From Mucilaginibacter sp. PAMC 26640 (GTDB lineage Bacteria; Bacteroidota; Bacteroidia; Sphingobacteriales; Sphingobacteriaceae), in assembly GCA_001596135.1 (NCBI GenBank), contig CP014773.1, forward strand, positions 2,294,001 through 2,358,000: DNA of 64,000 nucleotides. The letters run 5' to 3'. The translations under genes and the position numbers were made by a program. The notes below the pieces were generated by a model. It did not search any database. It saw nothing but the letters and a program-made list of their open reading frames with translations, and was not told the DNA's origin. This document shows positions 1 through 8,024 of this stretch, in pieces (the stretch's first letter is position 1; every line of letters starts with the position of its first letter).

Positions 1-529
1 AGTCCTCACTTAAATTGCCATCAGTACCAATGACCCGCGTGCCCAATAAGGTTGCTGTAGTTTGGGCCCCAAAAGAATGACCTACAGCCGCTATTCGGTT
101 TTTGTCAAGCCGTCCTTTTAGACCTGGCACTGCATCTTCAATAAGCTCCAACTGGTCGAGTGTGGTTTTTAAATCATCCACACGATATCGCCACATTACG
201 GATTTTAAAGGATTATGAAGGTATGCTTTAATTGCTTGGCTATGGTCGTCCTGCAAGTTCAGGCTAAGTGTCCTTGAATCAAGAAAGGTGGGTTGAATCA
301 CGACGAACCCATGAGCAGCCCAGTAATTTACAAGTGGAGCATAGGCATCCATTGATGAACCAAAACCATGCGAAAAAATAATTATTGGTAAAGCCGTGCC
401 ACTTACTGGCGCAGACACTCGTACTCCAAGTTCATGATCCCGATTTGGAACTAAAAGTTGTACAGGACTCATAGAAACGACTGCTGATATAGAAATAACT
501 GATTTATCTTTTGATATGTGCTTTTTCAT
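1..529 (-). CDS. alpha/beta hydrolase, chlorophyllase/PAF-acetylhydrolase-like (partial, 3' end outside window)
   Basis: The reading frame opens at an ATG at 529 on the minus strand and runs off the left edge, giving about 176 residues. I see a beta-strand followed by FSHGFGSS, typical of the oxyanion region of chlorophyllase and platelet-activating-factor acetylhydrolase-like hydrolases, and a nucleophile elbow GHSFG (G-x-S-x-G) about 150 residues in. The substrate cannot be told; esters or lipids are plausible. There is no clear signal peptide. It is divergently placed from the HxlR regulator at 635, so that regulator may control it. The acid and histidine of the triad lie outside the window. 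Confidence 0.75.
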   Translation of the reverse strand, partial: MKKHISKDKSVISISAVVSMSPVQLLVPNRDHELGVRVSAPVSGTALPIIIFSHGFGSSMDAYAPLVNYWAAHGFVVIQPTFLDSRTLSLNLQDDHSQAIKAYLHNPLKSVMWRYRVDDLKTTLDQLELIEDAVPGLKGRLDKNRIAAVGHSFGAQTTATLLGTRVIGTDGNLSED

Positions 530-590
530 TTGATTAAATTAGATACAGTGTGATGCGAAACTAAGGTGAATTAGATTTAGTTTTGTAATG

Positions 591-626
591 AGTTTACTGA
601 AGGAAACCAGTTTCCTTCAGTAAACT
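591..626. promoter_or_regulatory. 36-bp perfect palindrome, probable HxlR operator
   Basis: Two perfect 17-base arms (left arm AGTTTACTGAAGGAAAC) flank a 2-base centre and end 8 bases before the HxlR start codon. A TAnnTTTG promoter element lies just upstream at 578-585, so the palindrome would cover the expected transcription start and the leader. HxlR proteins bind inverted repeats as dimers, so autoregulation, and perhaps control of the divergent hydrolase, is a natural inference. A regulatory RNA hairpin cannot be excluded. Confidence 0.6.
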
Positions 627-634
627 GCTCCTAA

Positions 635-985
635 ATGAAAGACAAACTTAACTACAGTCAGGAGGCGTGTGATACCCATCATAGGGCTATACAAGATACG
701 ATGGACATCCTGTCGGGAAAATGGAAATTACGGATTGTTGGCTCATTAAGCCTCGGCAAGAAGCGCTTTACGGCACTGAAAGTTCATATTGAAGGTATCG
801 CTGCCAAGATGTTGTCTAAAGAGTTGCAAGATCTTGAAACTAATGGATTGGTCAGCCGTAAAGTAATAAAAACGAAACAAATATTCGTTGAATACGAGCT
901 TACAGAATACGGTAATTCACTAAAGCCTATAATTGACGAAATGGTTACATGGGGAATACGGCACAGACAACGCTTAAAAGATTAG
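635..985 (+). CDS. HxlR-family winged helix-turn-helix transcriptional regulator
   Basis: 116 residues, the usual size for HxlR regulators (YodB, HypR, HxlR). The family signature is visible: an early cysteine (C12), the stretch MDILSGKWKLRIV (helix 1 to 2), the recognition part IAAKMLSKELQDLETNGLVSR, and the beta-wing ending YELTEYG. Members often sense reactive electrophiles or oxidants through the N-terminal cysteine; whether C12 does so here is inference. The gene is divergent from an alpha/beta hydrolase and is preceded by a long palindrome, which suggests it controls its own promoter and the neighbour. Confidence 0.9.
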   Translation: MKDKLNYSQEACDTHHRAIQDTMDILSGKWKLRIVGSLSLGKKRFTALKVHIEGIAAKMLSKELQDLETNGLVSRKVIKTKQIFVEYELTEYGNSLKPIIDEMVTWGIRHRQRLKD

Positions 986-1021
986 ATTACTTATTGCTTT
1001 TAATCTCCTCAATAAGCATCC

Positions 1022-1061
1022 ACCCAGCCTGTCCAAGTGTGGACACTTGGACAGGCTGGGT
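1022..1061. repeat. 40-bp perfect palindrome between convergent genes
   Basis: Two perfect 19-base arms (left arm ACCCAGCCTGTCCAAGTGT) separated by GG. It sits between the 3' ends of the HxlR gene and the nuclease gene. It is not followed by a T-run on either strand, so it is not a standard intrinsic terminator, although it could still stop or stabilise transcripts from either side. Confidence 0.8.
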
Positions 1062-1064
1062 ACG

Positions 1065-1106
1065 CCCCGCTCTTGCCTGGCGCTGCATACTCGCGCCAGT
1101 GTGGGG
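1065..1106 (-). terminator. hairpin abutting the stop codon of the nuclease gene
   Basis: Arms CCCC/GGGG (1065-1068, 1103-1106) enclose CTGGCGC/GCGCCAG (1077-1083, 1093-1099). The stem starts directly after the TAA of the minus-strand nuclease gene. There is no good T-run, so it is called a terminator or mRNA-end structure only tentatively. Confidence 0.35.
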
Positions 1107-2015
1107 TTATTTCCTTAAATTAAAGGCAGACGTAAAAAACCTGTTAGTTTCTGCTGCAATGCGAGCTTTTTCATGGAGCACCTCGGTTAAAGACATTTTT
1201 TCATCCAATATGAAGTAAATATCCTGGCCGTCCATCCCAATTAGGTTTGTCGATTTACCCTGGCCAAATGCAATTAGGCCCTGATCTGTAAAGCCCGCAT
1301 AACTAATAAAAACACCTCTTGACCAAGCGGCCTTACCTTGTACTTTTCCGCTGAATACTAGCAGTTCATTCTCACTGGATTTTTTTGCCTGCCATTTAGC
1401 TTCTATTAGATAGGTGTCTGCTCCTAACATGCAGCTTCCGTCGATCTCCTCTCCGGTAATTCTAAAGGATTTTTTAGGATTTAATCCATACGCGGTAAAC
1501 CATTTGTTTAGAAAATCTTGAAAAGCATACCCCCTAGGTTGAGGAGCTAAGCTGTTTAAATTTATGAAATCTGTTTTTAATGTAGTCAGTGTTTGTTCAG
1601 CCACCTCATCAATTGTTGCTATTGGAGTACTCGAAGGTAGACTCCTCAAAAAGTCTGTAGCCCAAAGTTCCGGAATCTTAAACCCCACCATTGCGATTTT
1701 TTGATTTACAGCCTCAATCGTTTCTCGGGTTAATGGCTGTTTTTTTCCTTGCCTGTAAACTATAGCTGTCTTAACAATGCATACTATAAGTGTGCAAAAC
1801 CTTCCCCGTTGGTATTCCAGCGTACGTTCGAGTAAGGAGGCTACTGCGTTCAGCTTACTTCCTTTTACCCAAAGGTTTGCTACTCCGACTTTGTCGGCAC
1901 AACCCGGAAAAGAGATTCTAGAGTCCGCATAAGGATGAGGTGTTGCCGGTAGAAAGTCATAAATTAATTGCGCAATTTCGGTAATGCCTTGAGTTTCTTT
2001 TAAGCTGATCGCCAT
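1107..2015 (-). CDS. Mrr-like restriction endonuclease (PD-(D/E)XK fold), probable defence nuclease
   Basis: 302 residues with two parts. The C-terminal half begins with RGYAFQDFLNKWF, the entry helix typical of Mrr-type nucleases, followed by a catalytic core in which D192 (in GEEIDG) and E205-A-K207 (in YLIEAKW) match the D...ExK motif. The N-terminal ~130 residues are a separate all-alpha domain that I cannot name. Mrr-family enzymes cut methylated or foreign DNA (type IV restriction). No methyltransferase is next to it, consistent with a stand-alone methyl-dependent or damage-related nuclease. The neighbour on the other side encodes the SRAP DNA-crosslink protein. The function is inferred from the fold motif. 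Confidence 0.75.
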   Translation of the reverse strand: MAISLKETQGITEIAQLIYDFLPATPHPYADSRISFPGCADKVGVANLWVKGSKLNAVASLLERTLEYQRGRFCTLIVCIVKTAIVYRQGKKQPLTRETIEAVNQKIAMVGFKIPELWATDFLRSLPSSTPIATIDEVAEQTLTTLKTDFINLNSLAPQPRGYAFQDFLNKWFTAYGLNPKKSFRITGEEIDGSCMLGADTYLIEAKWQAKKSSENELLVFSGKVQGKAAWSRGVFISYAGFTDQGLIAFGQGKSTNLIGMDGQDIYFILDEKMSLTEVLHEKARIAAETNRFFTSAFNLRK

Positions 2016-2239
2016 TTTACGAGGATAGATTGTATTAGGTAAGACCCAAATCTATCAATTATATTTTATTTAGTAAATAACCGTTTGGGCTGACAAAATT
2101 AAATTTTAACCTTCTAAGGCCTTTTGTTGCTACTCACGTACCGCACATTCCCTATTCGCCACCACACATCCAAACCCTCTCCCCAAAAATTGACAGTTTC
2201 CATTTTATGCGTAACTTTATTTAAATTAAATCTGCAACG

Positions 2240-3052
2240 ATGTGTTACTACATTAGCCAAAAAGTAAGTGGTTACCAGCAAATTAAACTGGCCGATATGG
2301 AGGCACCGGTTGGTGAAATTAACCACCCGCATGCCCACATGCACAATGGTTTCAGTTATAAACCGGCGGTGTCGGTTATACCCAACGAGGCGGAGGATAA
2401 TATCAGGCTGGTTGAAATGGAGTGGGGGTTTTTACCCAAATATATTACCTCGCGCGAGCAGGCCGAAAAAATGCGCCGGGGCTTTAAAGATCCGGTGAAG
2501 GGTTTTCAGCCGCCGCTTACCATGCTGAACGCAAAAAGCGAAGAGCTGATGCAGCCCCGCAAGGTGTTTAGGGATGCGGCCTTAAAGCGCAGGTGCCTGA
2601 TGCTGGCAACCGGTTTTTTTGAATGGCGCCACATGCCAAAGTTTAATAAGAAAACGGGGGAGCAGTTAAAAACCACCAGCAAGTACCCTTACCATATTAA
2701 TATAAAGAACCGGCCCTATTTTTTCATGGCCGGCATTTGGCAGCCTTTTACAGATGCAGCAACCGGCGAAACAATTGCCACTACCGCTATTGTTACCACG
2801 GAAGCAAACCCCCTGATGCGGGTTATTCACAATTCCAAAATGCGGATGCCTACCATTTTGCCGGATGATATGGCCAAGGAATGGTTGCTAGGCGATCTTA
2901 GTGAAGAACAGATCACCGGACTGGCCACTTACCAGATCCCCTATGATGAAATGACCGCCTGCACCATACAGGATAACTTTAGGGAACTGCCGGAACCCGA
3001 TGAGCCCTACATTTATGAAGATTTGCCGGACTTTAAACTGGCAATTAACTAA
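2240..3052 (+). CDS. SOS response-associated peptidase family protein (SRAP/HMCES/YedK)
   Basis: 270 residues. The start Met is followed at once by the catalytic Cys2 (MCYYIS), which forms a thiazolidine crosslink with abasic sites in single-stranded DNA in this family, so the ATG at 2240 is certain. Other family landmarks are LNAKSEEL (conserved Asn), the catalytic Glu in CLMLATGFFEW and the catalytic His in VIHNSKMRMP. The protein shields abasic sites during replication. Its 3' end overlaps the tail of the convergent gene by 8 bases. It stands alone rather than in an imuAB/dnaE2 cassette. Confidence 0.95.
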   Translation: MCYYISQKVSGYQQIKLADMEAPVGEINHPHAHMHNGFSYKPAVSVIPNEAEDNIRLVEMEWGFLPKYITSREQAEKMRRGFKDPVKGFQPPLTMLNAKSEELMQPRKVFRDAALKRRCLMLATGFFEWRHMPKFNKKTGEQLKTTSKYPYHINIKNRPYFFMAGIWQPFTDAATGETIATTAIVTTEANPLMRVIHNSKMRMPTILPDDMAKEWLLGDLSEEQITGLATYQIPYDEMTACTIQDNFRELPEPDEPYIYEDLPDFKLAIN

Positions 3053-3413
3053 AACCGGGATAGATATGCATTTTGCGGCTGAGCTTTTTACCATTACAAA
3101 CAATGGTGACATCCATGCTGAATTTATGCCGCCCCATGCGCATCGCCCTATCCTTCATCACCAGGCAAACCTGTTTCATGAGCAGGGCGGCGTTCTCATA
3201 AAAGGCTTCGTTTTTAAAATACTTATCGCGGTAGTGTGCAGCGCAATTGTCAAGATCAATCTTTAATCCTAAAACCAAATCTATCTTAAAACAACGTTCG
3301 CAAGCCAGCGGGTATAACGCATGGCCTAACTTAGGGCTATCCAGCGCCCATTGCTGCAGCTGGTGCTCCAGCACCTTATAAAAATTCATGACCCCTGCGG
3401 AACGTTCTGGCAT
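3045..3413 (-). CDS. conserved-looking hypothetical protein
   Basis: I do not recognise this 122-residue protein. It is rich in Cys and His (ACERCFKIDLVLG, LDNCAAHYRD), has no signal peptide or membrane segment, and has a basic C-terminus. The first methionine is at 3413; a second at 3389 (MNFYKVLEHQL) is an equally good start. It is tail-to-tail with the SRAP gene with an 8-base overlap. Its amino-acid composition looks like real coding sequence. Confidence 0.5.
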   Translation of the reverse strand: MPERSAGVMNFYKVLEHQLQQWALDSPKLGHALYPLACERCFKIDLVLGLKIDLDNCAAHYRDKYFKNEAFYENAALLMKQVCLVMKDRAMRMGRHKFSMDVTIVCNGKKLSRKMHIYPGFS

Positions 3414-3675
3414 GCTACAAAAATGCTAAAATAATTAGCAATTTTATTGCCCGATACAAAAATTTATTAACAGTTTGCGTGCCTGCAGCTGGTAGTCAGT
3501 GGCATCATCAGGTCATTTTTCCGGTGCTCGCGTTCGCGCATCGGTATTGGATAATTCTGGCAAGGGGTGGTGTTTCCGCAGCTCAGCGGTAGGGGGAGTA
3601 GCGGATACCGGCCTGTGGCTAAGGCCTGTGCAGTATGAGCGGATAACCCGGGCCGCAGGCACCGCCATACAAATG

Positions 3676-4845
3676 CTACTTGGAAACGCCGTCGTTATCG
3701 TCGTCCCGCTTAGTCAGCCGGTAAACAAAGCTGAAACTGGTACTGGTTGTTTTGGCTATTTGCCTTAGGCTTTGGCCCTGGCCATGCAGGCGCATGATCT
3801 CGGCTTCAAGCGCCCGGCGAACCTGGCCGGTATAGGCCAGCAGGTGAGGGCCCTCGCTGCCATGCCCCTCCAGCCGGAACATCAGGAAGCTGTTCTGTTG
3901 TACAAGGCGGCAAAATTTTACATTGTTTGCGCCATACATAGGGCCGCTGCTGCGCTGTTTGATTTGTTTGAGATAGCGCAGGCCGTTACTGGTTTGGCTT
4001 TCGCCAATGGCAAAGGCACTGTCGGCAAAGTTCATGAGCATTTTGCTGCCCTGCAGATCGTTGCGGGTAATGGGCCGGGCAGGGTTGCGCTTGGGGGTAT
4101 GGGCCAGCACCAGCAGCGATGCCAGGTACAGGTTTTTGATGTTTTGCAGACTGCGCATGAGTTTGATGGCGGCGGCGGCATTTTCGGTACCGCTGCGCAG
4201 GCAGGTAATATTATCGAGAATGATGGTGCGCGAGCCGGTAGTAATAATAATGTTTTCGAGCGAGTTGATGAGGTAATCGTGATAGGTGGCAAATTTACCT
4301 TCGCGACTGGCATTGGGGTTGATCACCACGCGGTAAAAGTTAGGCGGGAAGCGGTGGGCCCCGCCATTTTTGCTGCTGTAGCGTTTGGCAAACTGGGCCG
4401 CGCTCAATTCAAAATCAAAGTAGAGCACCGGCTCGGGCTGCCGCTGCACGGAAAGATCGCCAATGGCGGCACCACGGGCAATGGCATCGCCAATTTGCAC
4501 GGCCAGGATAGACTTGCCGGCGTTGGTATCGGCAAACAGAATGCAGAGTTCGTTTTTAAACCATAGGTCGCCGAAGAGCATGTCGCCCATTTCCTCACCG
4601 TCGGGCAGGGTAAGCCAGTCGTCGGCTTTTTTAATGATAAAGGCTTCGTCGCCGGTCACCTGGCTGGCCTCTAAGTCGCGGAGGTCTTTCAGTTGCTGGG
4701 CTTCTATCCGCTGCAATTGTTTACGCTGGCGGGCGGTGATGGGGCCGCGTTCGCGGGCGCGGGCAAGTTCCAGCTCAAGTGGCATCCGGAGCGTGGGGCC
4801 GGGGAGGGATGATGTATTCATAAAATTTGGGGTTGGAGCCTGCAA
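3676..4845 (-). CDS. RecA/RepA-like AAA ATPase with C-terminal helix-turn-helix
   Basis: 389 residues. Walker A is at 105-112 (ADTNAGKS) and Walker B at about 207-211 (TIILD), with a RecA-type core resembling RepA hexameric helicases and the AAA_25 family. Before it is a charged coiled-coil-like N-terminus (residues 20-65). Residues ~350-380 (MRLHGQGQSLRQIAKTTSTS) look like a resolvase-type helix-turn-helix. M9 is an alternative start. The gene and its upstream region are much more GC-rich than the housekeeping genes, and no other replication or mobility gene flanks it. A palindrome-containing repeat array begins about 85 bases upstream. It could be a relic of a plasmid or integrated element, or a DNA-repair/recombination ATPase. 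The role is not established. Confidence 0.7.
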   Translation of the reverse strand: MQAPTPNFMNTSSLPGPTLRMPLELELARARERGPITARQRKQLQRIEAQQLKDLRDLEASQVTGDEAFIIKKADDWLTLPDGEEMGDMLFGDLWFKNELCILFADTNAGKSILAVQIGDAIARGAAIGDLSVQRQPEPVLYFDFELSAAQFAKRYSSKNGGAHRFPPNFYRVVINPNASREGKFATYHDYLINSLENIIITTGSRTIILDNITCLRSGTENAAAAIKLMRSLQNIKNLYLASLLVLAHTPKRNPARPITRNDLQGSKMLMNFADSAFAIGESQTSNGLRYLKQIKQRSSGPMYGANNVKFCRLVQQNSFLMFRLEGHGSEGPHLLAYTGQVRRALEAEIMRLHGQGQSLRQIAKTTSTSFSFVYRLTKRDDDNDGVSK

Positions 4846-4927
4846 GTTAGGTTAAAGCCGGCACCGGGATGGTGACACTGTTTTGTCAGTAGGGGGGATT
4901 CGCTGACTGGCGACTTGGCTCAGCGGG

Positions 4928-5431
4928 CGGCGGGGTTAACCTTTCCGGTGTCCGTCCCTTGAAAGGGACGGCAATTAAGCGATGTTGGGGAGAGGAAAGG
5001 CTTCGATGCCGGCGGTTTTATCCTTTCGGTCCGTCCCTTGAAAGGGACGGCAATGAAGCGGTGTTGGGGAGAGCAAATGTTTCGATGCCAGCGGGGTTAA
5101 CCTTTTCGGTATCCGTCCCTTGAAAGGGACGGCAATGAAGCGGGGGAGGGGCTAGGAAATGCTGCACTGCCGTCGGTTTTAACCCTTTCCGGTGTCCGTC
5201 CCTTGAAAGGGACGGCAATGAAGCGGTGTTGGGGCGAGGGAAGGCTTCGATGCCGGCGGGGTTAACTCTTTCCGGTGTCCGTCCCTTGAAAGGGACGGCA
5301 ATGAAGCGGTGTTGGGGCGAGGGAAGGCTTCGATGCGGTTGGTTTTACCTTTTCGGTGTCCGTCCCTTGAAAGGGGCGGCAATGAAGCGGTGTTGGGGCG
5401 AGCAATTCTTCACTGCTAGCGGTTTTAACCG
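4928..5431. repeat. tandem array of six ~81-bp units, each with a perfect 20-bp palindrome
   Basis: The core CCGTCCCTTGAAAGGGACGG occurs at 4952, 5031, 5113, 5196, 5279 and 5360 (the last has one change), with spacings of 79, 82, 83, 83 and 81. Each core is followed by CAATGAAGCGGTGTTGGGG or a variant and preceded by GGTTTTAACC-TTTTCGGTGT-like sequence, so almost the whole unit is repeated. Because the sequence between cores is conserved, this is a tandem repeat and not a CRISPR. Palindromes spaced like iterons beside a RepA-like ATPase suggest protein binding sites, but a repeated structured RNA or a REP-like family is also possible. Confidence 0.85.
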
Positions 5432-5719
5432 ACGGAGAAAAGGATAACATAAAATGATACTTTGGTTTGATCAGTGAAATCCCGGCAGGATTAACAGCCC
5501 GAAGTGTTAAAGTATCGCAGGAATTTACAGCAGGAGGGGTGTTTCATTGAAAGTGATTCACGCCGTTTTATGGTCTGCTGTTTTTTTATTCAAATAGTTG
5601 ATAATGAATATTTTATAAATTTTAAGGATTGGAAAAGGTGTTTCATTAAAAAATGTAAAATTCTGATAGTCAAATACAAAGGTGTTTCACCCGATTCACA
5701 TTTTCCGAATGAAACACGG
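5432..5719. other. AT-rich non-coding spacer with three GGTGTTTCA repeats
   Basis: No convincing gene. The motif GGTGTTTCATT appears at 5538 and 5638, and GGTGTTTCA again at 5681. Its spacing is irregular (100 and 43 bases), and no function is evident. The only open frame runs into the low-complexity C-rich tract and is not credible. Confidence 0.4.
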
Positions 5720-5860
5720 CCCCAGATCCCCGCACCCCACTCCCCATCCCCCGCACCCGCACCCCGCACCCCACTCCCCGCTCCATCCCCCGCTCCCCAC
5801 TCCCCGCTCCCCACTCCCCGCACCCCACTCCCCGCACCCCATTCCCCGCTCCCCACTCCC
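5720..5860. repeat. C-rich heptamer repeat; G-quadruplex-forming on the minus strand
   Basis: About 140 bases of CCCC runs separated mostly by GCA, GCT or ACT, that is a degenerate 7-base repeat CCCCRCN. I count 18 runs of four or more C. The complementary strand is therefore (GGGG-N3)n, an ideal G-quadruplex pattern, with i-motif potential on the plus strand. It lies about 95 bases before the M1 peptidase start. Confidence 0.9.
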
Positions 5861-5954
5861 TACGGTAACTAACTCATTACAACATATTAATTCTGTAAAT
5901 CACTAATTCAATAATTGCTATACTTGCAAATTATTTAACTACTGACTTATTATT

Positions 5955-7925
5955 ATGAGATTAAACCTGATCGCCGGCTGCTCGCTGGCTATTATGGCCG
6001 TTAGCGGTGTTAGCCAGGCACAGCAAACCCCGCCAGCCCCCCCCGTGTCTACCTACAATTACCATGATGCCTTTGCGCCGCTGTTCTATACCAAAAATGG
6101 TTCGGAATTCAGGGCAGCGGATGGTCAGCCTGGCCCAAAATACTGGCAAAACCGTGCGGATTACCAATTAGCCGCCACGCTGAACGACCAGAGTAACGAG
6201 ATCACCGGCACCGAAGTGCTTAATTATACTAACAACAGCCCGCAAAACCTGGGTTTTTTATGGATGCAGCTGGATCAGAATTTGTTTAAAGCAGATTCGC
6301 GCGGTACGGCTATTATCCCGCCAAGCGGAAGCCGTAACGGCGGCCGGGGACAAATGCCCGATGGCGGTTACAAGATCAAATCTGTAAAAGCAGGCGGCGT
6401 TGATGTAAAATACATGATCAATGATACCCGTATGCAGATCTTTTTACCGGAAGCGGTAAAAGCCAACGGCGGTCAAATAAAGCTCAATATCGAATACTCC
6501 TACATCGTTCCGGAGTATGGGTCTGACCGTACCGGCATCCAAACTACCAAGAACGGTAAGATCTATACCATTGCGCAATGGTACCCGCGCATGTATGTTT
6601 ACGATGATGTAATGGGATGGAATGCATTGCCCTATACCGGTCCCAGCGAATTTTACCTGGAGTACGGCGATTTTGACCTGAGCATTACCGCACCGGCTAA
6701 CCACATTGTTGTAGCATCGGGCGAGTTGCAGAATCCACAAGAGGTGTATACCCCCGAGCAATTAAAACGCTGGGCGGAAGCAGAGAAAAGCGAATCGACC
6801 GTGATCATCCGCTCTGCCGACGAGGTAACGCAGGCGTCGTCGCGCCCGGCAGGCAAAAAAGAACTGACCTGGAAATTCAAGATCAAGAATGCGCGTGATG
6901 CTTCATGGGCTTCTTCTGCAGCTTTCATCATCGATGCTGCTAAGATGAATTTGCCAAGCGGTAAAAAATCAACCGCCATATCTGCCTACCCGGTAGAAAG
7001 CAATGGCAATGATGCATGGGGCCGCTCTACCGAATATGTGAAAAAGTCTATCGAGTTCAATTCACAAAAATGGTTCGAATATCCTTACCCTGCTGCAACA
7101 GCTGTTGCGGGTATCGTAGGCGGTATGGAGTACCCGGGTATTGTTTTTTGTGGGTCGAGAGCAAAAAAGAGCCAGCTTTGGGGAGTTAATGATCATGAGT
7201 TCGGCCACACCTGGTTCCCGATGATCGTGGGTTCTAACGAGCGTCTTTACGGCTGGATGGATGAAGGTTTTAATACTTTCATCAATACCCTTACCACCGC
7301 CGATTTTAACAAAGGGGAATATGCACCCAAGAGGCCACAGGACATGCAGCGCGTGGGAGAGTTTTTGACCCGCCCCGCGCTGGAACCAGTGATGAGCAAT
7401 CCCGAAAATCTGAAAGAAGCAAATAACGGCATACTTTTATACTTTAAACCGGGAATGGGTTTAACCCTGTTGCGCGAGCAAGTCTTAGGCCCAGAGCGTT
7501 TCGATTTTGCATTCAGGACCTATGTAGCCCGCTGGGCATTTAAGCACCCCACACCAGATGATTTCTTCCGCACGATGGAAAATGCATCGGGCGAAAGTCT
7601 GCAATGGTTCTGGAGGGGCTGGATCTTAAATAACTGGCGCCTGGATGTTGCTGTTAACGATGTGAAGTACGTAAACGATAGCCCGGCTAACGGCGCGCTG
7701 ATCACCATAACCAATATGGATAAGATGGCCATGCCGGCGATATTGGATATCAAACTGAAAAGCGGCAAAACAGACCGCCTGAAGTTACCTGTAGAGATTT
7801 GGGAGCGTAACAGCACCTTTACAATAAAATATGCTTCTACCGAAGAGATAGAATCGGTAACCTATGATCCGGATAAAGTATTACCGGATTACAATCCGGA
7901 TAATAACGTCTGGAAAAAGCAATAA
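5955..7925 (+). CDS. M1 family zinc metallopeptidase, exported
   Basis: 656 residues with an N-terminal signal peptide ending near AQA/SQA (residues 1-22). The zinc site is HEFGH at 414-418 with the third ligand E437 in WMDEG, exactly 19 residues after H418 as in gluzincins. GGMEYPG upstream is the exopeptidase GxMEN-like motif. The enzyme should cleave N-terminal residues from peptides in the periplasm or at the surface. It is followed by an intrinsic terminator and so is probably transcribed alone. A near-consensus TATACTTG lies at about 5918. A second, more distant M1 enzyme is at 56.5 kb. Confidence 0.93.
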   Translation: MRLNLIAGCSLAIMAVSGVSQAQQTPPAPPVSTYNYHDAFAPLFYTKNGSEFRAADGQPGPKYWQNRADYQLAATLNDQSNEITGTEVLNYTNNSPQNLGFLWMQLDQNLFKADSRGTAIIPPSGSRNGGRGQMPDGGYKIKSVKAGGVDVKYMINDTRMQIFLPEAVKANGGQIKLNIEYSYIVPEYGSDRTGIQTTKNGKIYTIAQWYPRMYVYDDVMGWNALPYTGPSEFYLEYGDFDLSITAPANHIVVASGELQNPQEVYTPEQLKRWAEAEKSESTVIIRSADEVTQASSRPAGKKELTWKFKIKNARDASWASSAAFIIDAAKMNLPSGKKSTAISAYPVESNGNDAWGRSTEYVKKSIEFNSQKWFEYPYPAATAVAGIVGGMEYPGIVFCGSRAKKSQLWGVNDHEFGHTWFPMIVGSNERLYGWMDEGFNTFINTLTTADFNKGEYAPKRPQDMQRVGEFLTRPALEPVMSNPENLKEANNGILLYFKPGMGLTLLREQVLGPERFDFAFRTYVARWAFKHPTPDDFFRTMENASGESLQWFWRGWILNNWRLDVAVNDVKYVNDSPANGALITITNMDKMAMPAILDIKLKSGKTDRLKLPVEIWERNSTFTIKYASTEEIESVTYDPDKVLPDYNPDNNVWKKQ

Positions 7926-7933
7926 AGAAAAGA

Positions 7934-7957
7934 AACCCGGTCTAGGCCGGGTTTTTT
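7934..7957 (+). terminator. intrinsic terminator of the M1 peptidase gene
   Basis: Stem AACCCGG/CCGGGTT with a 6-base loop followed by TTTT, 9 bases after the stop codon. Confidence 0.85.
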
Positions 7958-8024
7958 GTTGTGTTATATCAGATCTTTACAAACCTTTACAACCATATGA
8001 GGTTAAACAAGCATATCTACCGCT

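Noticed and set aside
3499..3768. 89-residue plus-strand protein at the end of the ATPase gene
   Set aside because: It overlaps the ATPase C-terminus and has no recognisable motif; GC-rich DNA easily leaves open frames.
3772..4566. 264-residue protein opposite the ATPase gene
   Set aside because: It is antisense to a gene with intact Walker motifs, and its composition is typical of a shadow frame.
4928..5431. CRISPR array
   Set aside because: The sequence between palindromes is conserved, units are ~81 bp, spacers are not unique, and no cas gene is near.
5018..5450. small proteins with repeated LSRDG or RPFQGTD segments
   Set aside because: They are translations of the palindrome repeat; unit lengths shift the frame and the composition is not protein-like.
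5504..5872. 122-residue protein with Pro/Ser/Ala-rich tail
   Set aside because: The tail is only the C-rich tract read in one frame; the front half is AT-rich spacer.
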